This document shows positions 1-5,803 of a stretch of 9,138 nucleotides of DNA, piece by piece. The DNA is from JBDTMC01 sp039934475 (GTDB lineage: Bacteria > Acidobacteriota > Terriglobia > Bryobacterales > Bryobacteraceae): the NCBI GenBank assembly GCA_039934475.1, contig JBDTMC010000318.1, forward strand, positions 1-9,138, in the 5' to 3' direction. The position numbers were made by a program, and so were the translations under genes. The notes beneath the pieces are model-generated. The model saw nothing but the letters and a program-made list of their open reading frames with translations, did no database searches and had not been told where the DNA came from. Within the stretch, counting starts at the first letter, position 1, and every line of letters starts with the position of its first letter.

Positions 1-66
1 GTTCCCAAGGGAGGAAATTCGTGCCTGTACCAATTTTTCCGGCACACGGCGTTGCACCACGGGCCG

Positions 67-339
67 CTAGGACGGCTCCACGAAGATCTCATCGACGTAG
101 CACCACGCCCAGTCCTCACCGGGCTGCTCTGACCTTACCAGCGGATGCTTCGTCGCGTGGAAATGCTTGGTGGCATGCTTGTTCTTCGACGAATCGCAAC
201 ACCCAACCTTCCCGCAGGTCAAGCACATCCGCAGGTGCACCCACGTGTCCCCCATCTTCAAGCACTCTTCACAGCCGCGGCTGGAAGGTTTCACGTCATG
301 AATCATACCCAGATGACTACAACCAGGAGTTCGGCTCAT
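67..339 (-). CDS. UBP-type zinc finger domain protein (90 aa)
   Basis: This small protein is almost entirely one UBP-type (ZnF-UBP) zinc finger, the fold that in eukaryotic deubiquitinases binds the free Gly-Gly tail of ubiquitin. The visible metal-ligand pattern is C7/H9 near the N-terminus, C23 and C26 (CEEC), C39 and C42 (CLTC), C47/C48, then a His-rich stretch with H55, H59, H61 and H65. The GEDWAWCYVDE block (74-84) is the usual C-terminal signature. The length of 90 residues fits stand-alone bacterial members, which begin just before the first Cys, so the ATG at 339 is accepted although no good Shine-Dalgarno sequence precedes it. The ligand is unknown in bacteria, which lack classical ubiquitin. 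No partner gene is adjacent: the next gene (SPFH) is divergent, 256 bases away. The family call is firm; the function is open. Confidence 0.9.
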   Translation of the reverse strand: MSRTPGCSHLGMIHDVKPSSRGCEECLKMGDTWVHLRMCLTCGKVGCCDSSKNKHATKHFHATKHPLVRSEQPGEDWAWCYVDEIFVEPS

Positions 340-595
340 AGCTACATTGAAGCACGGAACTTTTTACAAGGTGTTTGCGTAGATCCTGAATGAGGCGTGA
401 CCGTGAGGTCGCCCCCCATGACAAAGACCTTCCACAATCCCCAATCTGAGCAACAGCCCCTCCGGCGGTCTGCTCGTCCTTAGAGTTTCGGGGAACGACA
501 CTTCCAGATAAGATTCAAGCTGTTCCATAGGTAGTAGTGTGCGCGTTGTGGGAGCGGCCCGCTATGGGTTCACGCTTCGCGTAAGGAGCTAAGTA
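340..595. other. Divergent intergenic region, no convincing gene
   Basis: This 256-base spacer separates the start of the zinc-finger gene from the start of the SPFH gene, so promoters for both should lie here. I see no strong sigma70-type pair. A weak -10-like TAAGAT at 509-514 faces the SPFH gene. The only small plus-strand ORF with an ATG (418-483, 21 codons) lacks a good ribosome binding site and recognisable content. The right end carries AAGGAG at 583-588, seven bases before the SPFH ATG. I recognise no tRNA, riboswitch or terminator. Confidence 0.5.
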
Positions 596-2410
596 ATGAC
601 GACTCTCGTCTATTTCGGCATCGCGGGCATGACGTTGATCCTGCTCGTGATCCTCAGTAATTTCGTCTTCGGATGGGTGCTCATCCGCGAAGATCAGGTG
701 GGCCACATCGTGAAGAAACTCGGTGGCAAATCGTTGCCCCCGGGACGGATCGTAGCCTTTGATGGCGAGTCCGGCTACCAGGCCGGAACGCTGCCTCCCG
801 GCCTGCACTTGTGGTTCTGGCCGTGGATGTACCGCATCGACAAGAAGCCGGTGGTCACTGTCGAACCGGGTAAGATCGGCCTCGTTGTAGCCAAGGACGG
901 CGCGTCGATTTCGGCAGACCGGATCCTGGCGCCATACTTTGAATGCAACAACTACCAGGACGCCGTGGCGTTTCTGCGCAACGGGGGACAAAAGGGCAAA
1001 CAAGGCGCGGTGCTTACCGCCGGCATGTACCGCATTAACCGCGTGCTCTTCGACGTGTTTACGGCCGAAGTGCTTAACGTGCCGCCTGATAAGGTGGGCA
1101 TCGTCACCGCGGTGGATGGCGCCCCCATGCCCTCAGGAGAAATGGCCGCTCCGGCGGTGCAAGGACATAGCAGTTTCCAGGACCCTGACGCGTTTCGTAA
1201 AAACGGCGGTTGCCGCGGTTTGCAGGAGCAGATCATCCTCGCCGGACAGTACAACCTGAACCCCTGGTTCGTCGAAGTGAAGCTGGCGGAACTGCTTGAG
1301 GTTCCCATCGGCTATGTCGGCGTAGTAGTTAGTTTCGTAGGCAGTAACATGAAGGATATCTCCGGCGAGGCCTTTACTCATGGCAACATCGTCCCGCGCG
1401 GCGGCAAAGGCGTATGGGCAGAACCCCTCTACCCCGGCAAGCATCCCCTCAATACGGATTGCATGCGCGTTGAGCTCGTGCCCACTACCAACATCGTGCT
1501 GAACTGGGCTAACGCCCGAACGGAAGCGCATAAATTGGATGAGAAGCTTTCTACCATTTGCGTCCGCTCGCGTGACGGTTTCACGTTCAACCTCGACGTC
1601 AGCCAGATCATCAACATTGGCGCGCTCAAGGCGCCGTGGGTCATCAGTCGCGTAGGCAGCGTGAGGAATCTCGTCAATCAGGTTCTCGAACCGCTGGTAG
1701 GCAACTACTTCCGCAACTCGGCCCAGAACTACATCGTGCTCGACTTTCTCTCCGCCCGTAGTGACCGGCAGAAGGAAGCCCGCGAGCACATCTCCAAGGC
1801 CATCGCCGAATACGACGTCCAGGCCGTCGATACGCTGATCGGCGACATCACGCCGCCCTCTGCCTTGATGGATACACTCACGGCGCGCAAGATCGCCGAA
1901 GAGCAGACCAAAACCTACGACGTCGAGCGCCTCGCTCAGGAGACCCGCAAGACGCTCGAAGCCGAAAAAGCGCTCGCCGAAAAACAGCGCGAAATGGTGA
2001 ACGAAGAGCAGAACATAGTCATCGCCCAACGCAAAGCCCAATCGGCTGTGAAGTACGCCGAGGGCGAATCCACGGCCACCTCCACCCGCGCCGCCGGTGA
2101 AGCCGAAGCCATTCGCCGCCGCGGTACCGCCGAAGCCGAAATCGTCGCCATCAAGGGCGACAGTGAAGCCCGCGCCGTACAAGCCATCGGTCTGGCCAAA
2201 GCCGAAGCCGCCCGCAAAGGCGTCGAGGCAATGGGCGAATACTTCGGCCTGTTGCAGGTCTTCACCATCCTCGCTGAACACGGCATCCGCCTGACTCCGG
2301 ACGTCTTGGTCACCGGCGGCGACAAGGGCGGCGCGGCATCCGACGCCGTGCTGGCCTTGCTCGCCGCGCAGATGAGCAAGGTGGTCGGATCGGCTGAAAA
2401 GGCCAAGTAG
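596..2410 (+). CDS. SPFH/Band 7 (flotillin-like) membrane protein with N-terminal tandem repeats
   Basis: This is a 604-residue member of the SPFH (stomatin, prohibitin, flotillin, HflK/C) superfamily, which forms oligomeric scaffolds on membranes. Residues about 4-30 form one hydrophobic membrane segment. About four related units follow (roughly 35-90, 92-163, 166-236 and 240-300). The middle two align well, sharing a VGIV-type strand with a following DG, AF.(K/R)NGG, a Q....L.AG.Y.(I/L)N core and a VP near the end. The SPFH core is about 300-425, including FTFNLDVSQII and ITPPSALMDTL. A long Ala/Glu/Lys/Arg-rich coiled coil covers about 425-545 (repeated AEAE, AEGE and GEAEAI), then a GLLQVFTILAEHGIRLTPDVLV tail typical of flotillin-like proteins. 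The start is set by AAGGAG at 583-588, seven bases before ATG. It appears monocistronic. Its likely role is envelope or microdomain organisation or quality control of membrane proteins; this is family knowledge, and nothing here gives a specific client. Confidence 0.9.
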   Translation: MTTLVYFGIAGMTLILLVILSNFVFGWVLIREDQVGHIVKKLGGKSLPPGRIVAFDGESGYQAGTLPPGLHLWFWPWMYRIDKKPVVTVEPGKIGLVVAKDGASISADRILAPYFECNNYQDAVAFLRNGGQKGKQGAVLTAGMYRINRVLFDVFTAEVLNVPPDKVGIVTAVDGAPMPSGEMAAPAVQGHSSFQDPDAFRKNGGCRGLQEQIILAGQYNLNPWFVEVKLAELLEVPIGYVGVVVSFVGSNMKDISGEAFTHGNIVPRGGKGVWAEPLYPGKHPLNTDCMRVELVPTTNIVLNWANARTEAHKLDEKLSTICVRSRDGFTFNLDVSQIINIGALKAPWVISRVGSVRNLVNQVLEPLVGNYFRNSAQNYIVLDFLSARSDRQKEAREHISKAIAEYDVQAVDTLIGDITPPSALMDTLTARKIAEEQTKTYDVERLAQETRKTLEAEKALAEKQREMVNEEQNIVIAQRKAQSAVKYAEGESTATSTRAAGEAEAIRRRGTAEAEIVAIKGDSEARAVQAIGLAKAEAARKGVEAMGEYFGLLQVFTILAEHGIRLTPDVLVTGGDKGGAASDAVLALLAAQMSKVVGSAEKAK

Positions 2411-2423
2411 AAACTAAACGGCG

Positions 2424-2450
2424 CCGCCGCGATCACCCCGGTCGCGGTGG
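2424..2450. terminator. Hairpin between convergent SPFH gene and uma2 remnant
   Basis: Arms 2424-2432 and 2442-2450 pair over nine positions (one G-U) around a nine-base loop. It starts 13 bases after the SPFH stop codon and lies just before the minus-strand stop of the uma2 remnant. No T-tract follows on either strand, so it may be a transcript-end stabiliser or a weak terminator rather than a canonical intrinsic one. Confidence 0.45.
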
Positions 2451-2454
2451 CCCG

Positions 2455-2661
2455 TTACGAAAAGATGGCGGAAAGGGAGACGACCAGCTCGGGGAGAAGG
2501 TCTGTCCGGTACTCCGTAGTAGTCCGTTGCATGCCACCGCCGGCGTAAACCGTCATGGCATGCGTCTTCGGATAGACCACCCAGACTTCGCCGGCCCCAT
2601 CCGCCAAGTACGCGCCGACCTTCTGATCGACATGCTCAGCGCTGTTCGACGGGGAGATGAT
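2455..2661 (-). pseudogene. 3' remnant of a Uma2-family (DUF820) endonuclease gene
   Basis: The minus-strand translation ending at 2455 gives about 70 residues that match the C-terminal part of Uma2-family PD-(D/E)XK nucleases. Visible features are ISPSNSAEHVDQKVGAYL (the usual SPS....(E/D)..K...YL helix start), then GAGEVWVVYPKTHAMTVYAG (the 'G...VWVV.P....V.VY' strands), and finally DLLPELVVSLSAIF (the closing 'LPG..L.L..IF' element). Intact members are roughly 180-200 residues. Here the similarity stops just before ISPS, where the catalytic region containing the conserved PDLVVE-type motif should be. The reading frame continues upstream to an ATG at 2787, but those residues are merely antisense to vapC. 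With its N-terminal half, catalytic acid and start gone, this is called a pseudogene. It is the only trace of a mobile or accessory-type gene family in the window. Confidence 0.75.
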
Positions 2662-3055
2662 CGATACGTCTGCCATTTTGGCGATCCTGCAACGGGAACC
2701 CGAACGGCGCCGCTTTCTCGAGGCAATCGAATCTGCCGATTCCATGCGAATGTCTGTCGCCAGCTTTGTCGAGGCTTCAATTGTCATTGAGTCGAGATAC
2801 GGCTCCGAAGGACTGCGAGATCTTGATCAGTTCCTTTCCCGTGCCCGCGTCCAACTAGTCCCGGTCAGCACCGAGCAAGGACAATTGGCGCGTTCTGCCT
2901 TTAGCCGTTTTGGCAAGGGACGTCACCGGGCTGCGCTCAACTATGGCGACTGTTTCTCCTACGCTGCCGCTGTCAGCTTAGGAGAGCCGCTCCTTTGTAA
3001 AGGCAACGACTTCGTCCATACAGACGTGGCACTTTTCGACAGTTTTAGGCATTAA
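2657..3055 (+). CDS. vapC: VapC-type PIN-domain ribonuclease toxin, without adjacent antitoxin
   Basis: This 132-residue protein is a full PIN domain of the VapC28-30-like type, a Mg-dependent RNase that is the toxin half of type II VapBC modules. The expected acidic residues are present: D3 in IDTSAILAIL, E39 in SFVEASIV, D98 in NYGDCFSYA and D118 in KGNDFVHTD. FGKGRH at 85-90 is also characteristic. Such proteins usually start MVIDTSA or similar, so the ATG at 2657 gives an almost complete N-terminus. However, GGGGAG abuts the ATG with no spacer, a poor arrangement, and no other in-frame ATG, GTG or TTG exists before the upstream TGA at 2624. VapB is normally encoded just upstream and often overlaps vapC. 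Here the upstream DNA is the antisense uma2 stump, and no VapB-like frame is seen on either side. It may be a silent leftover or may depend on an antitoxin elsewhere. Confidence 0.85.
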   Translation: MIDTSAILAILQREPERRRFLEAIESADSMRMSVASFVEASIVIESRYGSEGLRDLDQFLSRARVQLVPVSTEQGQLARSAFSRFGKGRHRAALNYGDCFSYAAAVSLGEPLLCKGNDFVHTDVALFDSFRH

Positions 3056-3081
3056 AAAGACCGCTCCGCCACCCCGCGAAG

Positions 3082-3107
3082 TACACTGAAGGGCGTTCCC
3101 GAGGAGG
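3082..3107 (+). promoter_or_regulatory. Putative -10 element and strong ribosome binding site for the GH28-like gene
   Basis: TACACT at 3082-3087 is a plausible -10 hexamer, with no clear -35 element. GAGGAGG at 3101-3107 is a near-perfect Shine-Dalgarno sequence nine bases before the TTG at 3117 and decides that non-ATG start. The ribosome binding site is convincing; the -10 is tentative. Confidence 0.45.
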
Positions 3108-3116
3108 TCCTTCACT

Positions 3117-5039
3117 TTGTCCTACCCCATCAACCGGCGCCACTTCGTCACTGCCCTAACGGTGCCCCTCATTCCCTCCGCCGCAACCCCACAGGCGCCC
3201 CATGAATTCAACATTGCCAACTACGGTGCCGTCGCCGATGGCACCACTATCAATACTGTCGCCATTCAAAAAGCAATCGACGCCTGCTTCGCCGCCGGCG
3301 GAGGCCGCGTCCTCGTTCCCGCCGGCGTCTTCCTCACCGGTTCGGTGCAATTGCGCAGCCGCGTCATCCTCAAAGTAGCGGACGGCGCAATCCTTCGCGG
3401 CAGCCCCAACATCGTCGACTACGCCGTCAAAACAGCGCCGCACGAATGGGGCGGCTTCTGGAGTTTCATCAATACCGAAGACGCGCAGTGCCTCGTCTAC
3501 GCAGAGGATTCTGAACAAGTCGGCATCGAAGGACCGGGAACCATTGATGGCCAAGGCGGCAACCTGCGGAAGGTCTTTCCCAACCCGACTGACCCCAAAA
3601 AGCGCAAGCCGCAACTGGTGCGCTACCAGCACTGCCGTGGCATCACCATGCACGGCGTTACGCTGCTTGATCCCGCCATGTTCGCCTCCTTCTACGTCCA
3701 CAGTCAGGACATCGACATCGACGGCGTCAAAGTCCGCAGCCGCCACACCGTCACCGCCGACGGCCTCGATTTCAACGGTTGCCGCAACGTCCGCATTCGC
3801 AATTGCGACCTCGATTGCGGCGACGATGCCATCAGTCCCAAGACCCTCAACCCCGCCTGGCCCAACGAGAACTTCACCATCTCCAACTGCAAAATGTCCA
3901 CCGAGTGGGCGGCCATTCGGCTCGGCCCCGAATCCATCGGAGACATGCGTCACTTCGACGTCCACGACTGCGTCTTCACAGACTGCCGCGATGGCATCAA
4001 AATCGAGTCCTGCGAAGGCGCTCTCTTCGAGGATCTCTCGTTCCGCAACATCGAAATGCGCGACGTGAACCGACCGATCTACGTCACCGCCACGCGCTTC
4101 CGTTTCAGCGGCCACTCCAAGTCGCTGCGTCCTCCCGTGGGCCGTATCCGTGGTCTCAAGATCAGCGATGTCCGCGCCGTGGCGCGCCGTGGCGACCCTT
4201 CCAGCGCCTATGATCGGGCCTGCGCGGCCGTAGCCGGCTGGCCCGGCGCGAGCATTGAGGACGTCACCCTCACCAACGTCCACCTCACGCTCCCCGGCGG
4301 CGGCACAGCCCAACAGGCGGGCCACCTCGACGTGCCAGAAAACCTGCACTTCAACGAATACCCGGAATGGGCACGGCCCTTCGATGCCGACTTGCCAGGC
4401 TCGGTACTCTACCTCCGGCACCTCCGCGGCGTTCATCTCGACAATGTCCACCTCACCGTGCAGCAGCCCGACGCCCGACCCTTCCTCGCCGGCGATGACG
4501 TGGAACGCCTCTCCATGAAAGGCGTTGTAGGAAGTGCGCCCTCGCCTGTCCCCGGACTCGCGAAGCTGGCTGGCCCGCAACCGATAGCCACCGTCGATTG
4601 CACGCCGAACTCTGTGATCGCCCTCAGCGCGGACGAGCAGCAGCGTCTCGATGCCATGCGCCGCCACGCCGCTGTGCTCGATCGCGAATTGCAGAAGTCG
4701 GTCGATCTCGCCGATGCCGCCGCGCGAGCCTCGCTGCTCCTTGCTCTTCCGGACGTATGGCAATCCGGCGCCGGTTCCCATACGCTGCAATTCGAAGCGC
4801 CAGCCTTCACCTCAGGCCGCAAAGTCTATCTCCGCTTTGGCGCGGTGGACGGCGCATGCCGCGTCTCCCTCAACGGCAAATCCGCCGGCGAGCGTTCCAC
4901 AGACCCCGTCGCTTATCTGAAAACATTCCCACTCGCCCTCGACGTTACAACACTGCTCAAGCCCGGCGCGCCCAACCACATCGAGATCACAGGCGCGGGC
5001 TTCACGCCACCAGTCGAACTTCGTCAAGCGACTACGTAA
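3117..5039 (+). CDS. Exported GH28-like (polygalacturonase-type) right-handed beta-helix enzyme
   Basis: This 640-residue protein starts at TTG, supported by GAGGAGG nine bases upstream. An N-terminal twin-arginine-like motif (NRRHFVTAL, residues 6-14) and a short hydrophobic stretch suggest Tat export. Residues about 30-470 form a pectin-lyase-like beta-helix. FNIANYGAVADG (31-42) and AIDACFAAGGGRVLVPAG (53-70) are the typical entry of GH28 enzymes, which hydrolyse pectic and related polysaccharides. The three catalytic Asp positions appear kept: D215 in TADG, and D236 and D237 in CGDDAI. The GHG motif is absent (EWAAIRLG at 263-270), and the substrate-binding RIK motif reads KIE at 295-297. 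Residues about 540-640 look like a small beta-sandwich resembling the sugar-binding domain of GH2 enzymes (KVYLRFGAVDGACRVSLNGK). The substrate is therefore uncertain and may not be galacturonan. The stop overlaps the end of the convergent DUF2461 gene by 8 bases. Confidence 0.85.
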   Translation: MSYPINRRHFVTALTVPLIPSAATPQAPHEFNIANYGAVADGTTINTVAIQKAIDACFAAGGGRVLVPAGVFLTGSVQLRSRVILKVADGAILRGSPNIVDYAVKTAPHEWGGFWSFINTEDAQCLVYAEDSEQVGIEGPGTIDGQGGNLRKVFPNPTDPKKRKPQLVRYQHCRGITMHGVTLLDPAMFASFYVHSQDIDIDGVKVRSRHTVTADGLDFNGCRNVRIRNCDLDCGDDAISPKTLNPAWPNENFTISNCKMSTEWAAIRLGPESIGDMRHFDVHDCVFTDCRDGIKIESCEGALFEDLSFRNIEMRDVNRPIYVTATRFRFSGHSKSLRPPVGRIRGLKISDVRAVARRGDPSSAYDRACAAVAGWPGASIEDVTLTNVHLTLPGGGTAQQAGHLDVPENLHFNEYPEWARPFDADLPGSVLYLRHLRGVHLDNVHLTVQQPDARPFLAGDDVERLSMKGVVGSAPSPVPGLAKLAGPQPIATVDCTPNSVIALSADEQQRLDAMRRHAAVLDRELQKSVDLADAAARASLLLALPDVWQSGAGSHTLQFEAPAFTSGRKVYLRFGAVDGACRVSLNGKSAGERSTDPVAYLKTFPLALDVTTLLKPGAPNHIEITGAGFTPPVELRQATT

Positions 5040-5763
5040 GCCGCGCGCGCCCCGGAGCTTTGTCTTTCGAACGCAGCCGCTCCAACAGAGGCCGGTTGAA
5101 AAAATCCACCGCCGGAGTCATCAACCGGAACCGCGCCACCACCTCTTTCAGCAGCTCCGGCCCGGTCACCATTGCCGCATCCAGCATGATGTAGAAATAC
5201 CACTGCTTATGCCGCAGCAGGTCCTCCGCCGGGTGCCCCGCCACCCATCCTTTCGGAGGCCGCGTCAGCTTCGTTCCCTGTAACTCCCCCACCGCCGCGC
5301 GTAGCTTCTTCCCCGCAATCAAGGGCCGCAACTCGCCATGATGCTCCACCAGATACCCCCGGATCGCCAGCAACTCCTCCGGCCCCGGCATATACACGCC
5401 ACCCGCCACTTCCACTTCCTTGTGCGACACACTGGCGTAAAACCCTCCCCCGGAATGCTTGTGCAACCCGTGCCGCGCAAAGGAAAACGCCGAATGCGTC
5501 TTGTACGGCGTCTTATCGCTGCTGAACCGCGTGTCGCGATAGATCCGGTACACCGAGTCCTTCGGAGCAGTAATGTACTCCGCAGCAAACCCCGCCATCT
5601 CCGCGTTCAACGCTTCGGCAAAGGCCAGCGACGGCGCCTTGATCGCACGTTCGTACACATCCTTGCGCGCCTGGAACCACTCGCGGTCGTTGTTCTGCTC
5701 CAACTCCTTCAGGAACTGCGGCGTCTCTTTCGGGAACCCAGCGAAACGGCTTGTCTTCGACAT
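5032..5763 (-). CDS. DUF2461 / TIGR02453 family protein (243 aa)
   Basis: The protein matches the DUF2461 (TIGR02453) family, widespread in bacteria and of unknown biochemical function. Conserved blocks seen are FPKETPQFLKEL (10-21), NNDREWF (24-30), the strongest signature YRIYRDTRFSSDKTPYKTH (72-90), GGFYASVSHKEVEVAGGVYMP (106-126), and a C-terminal HKQWYFY segment near 185-191. The open frame extends further upstream to 5883, but that would overlap murB, and its 40 extra residues are Arg-rich and unlike the family. The ATG at 5763 gives the normal N-terminus just before the FAGFP element. AAGGG lies almost against this ATG, a weak ribosome binding site. No signal peptide or membrane segment is seen, so it is probably cytosolic. 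It is divergent from murB with a 40-base spacer and convergent with the GH28-like gene. Confidence 0.9.
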   Translation of the reverse strand: MSKTSRFAGFPKETPQFLKELEQNNDREWFQARKDVYERAIKAPSLAFAEALNAEMAGFAAEYITAPKDSVYRIYRDTRFSSDKTPYKTHSAFSFARHGLHKHSGGGFYASVSHKEVEVAGGVYMPGPEELLAIRGYLVEHHGELRPLIAGKKLRAAVGELQGTKLTRPPKGWVAGHPAEDLLRHKQWYFYIMLDAAMVTGPELLKEVVARFRLMTPAVDFFNRPLLERLRSKDKAPGRARLT

Positions 5764-5766
5764 TCC

Positions 5767-5800
5767 CTTAAAGCTTACCGCCCGTCTTCTACAATGGGGA
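5767..5800. promoter_or_regulatory. Putative back-to-back promoters for murB and the DUF2461 gene
   Basis: The 40-base spacer between the two divergent starts holds TACAAT at 5790-5795 (-10-like, towards murB) and TTAAAG at 5768-5773 (weak -35, 16-base spacing). On the minus strand the same bases read TTGTAG (5794 to 5789) and TTTAAG (5772 to 5767), again 16 apart, towards DUF2461. GGGGA at 5796-5800 is a possible ribosome binding site for murB. Used this way, the promoters would give near-leaderless transcripts, which conflicts with a need for that ribosome binding site, so the assignment is tentative. Confidence 0.3.
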
Positions 5801-5803
5801 AGA

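Noticed and set aside
418..483. 21-codon plus-strand ORF in the first intergenic region
   Set aside because: There is no convincing ribosome binding site, its composition is unremarkable, and its length is expected by chance.
1133..2281. Long minus-strand open frame (382 codons) opposite the SPFH gene
   Set aside because: Composition (FG/GG/DD/AA repeats) is the antisense image of the coiled-coil coding sequence; no start signal or recognisable domain.
2662..2787. Upstream part of the minus-strand frame that ends as the uma2 remnant
   Set aside because: These 42 codons are antisense to the conserved PIN-domain sequence of vapC and show no Uma2 similarity, so they are not part of the old gene.
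2527..2790. Plus-strand frame upstream of vapC considered as a VapB antitoxin
   Set aside because: It overlaps the first 45 codons of vapC in another frame, lacks a ribbon-helix-helix or AbrB-like pattern, and is antisense to the uma2 remnant.
3156..4790. Long minus-strand open frame (544 codons) opposite the GH28-like gene
   Set aside because: Its sequence is Val/Ala/Asp/Gly-rich with no domain, and it is the mirror of a GC-rich coding strand with strong codon bias; the plus-strand gene is clearly the real one.
5573..5803. 77-codon N-terminal extension of murB
   Set aside because: It lies wholly antisense to the DUF2461 gene and spacer and is unlike any MurB N-terminus; the ATG at 5804 with GGGGA upstream gives the normal length of 322 aa.
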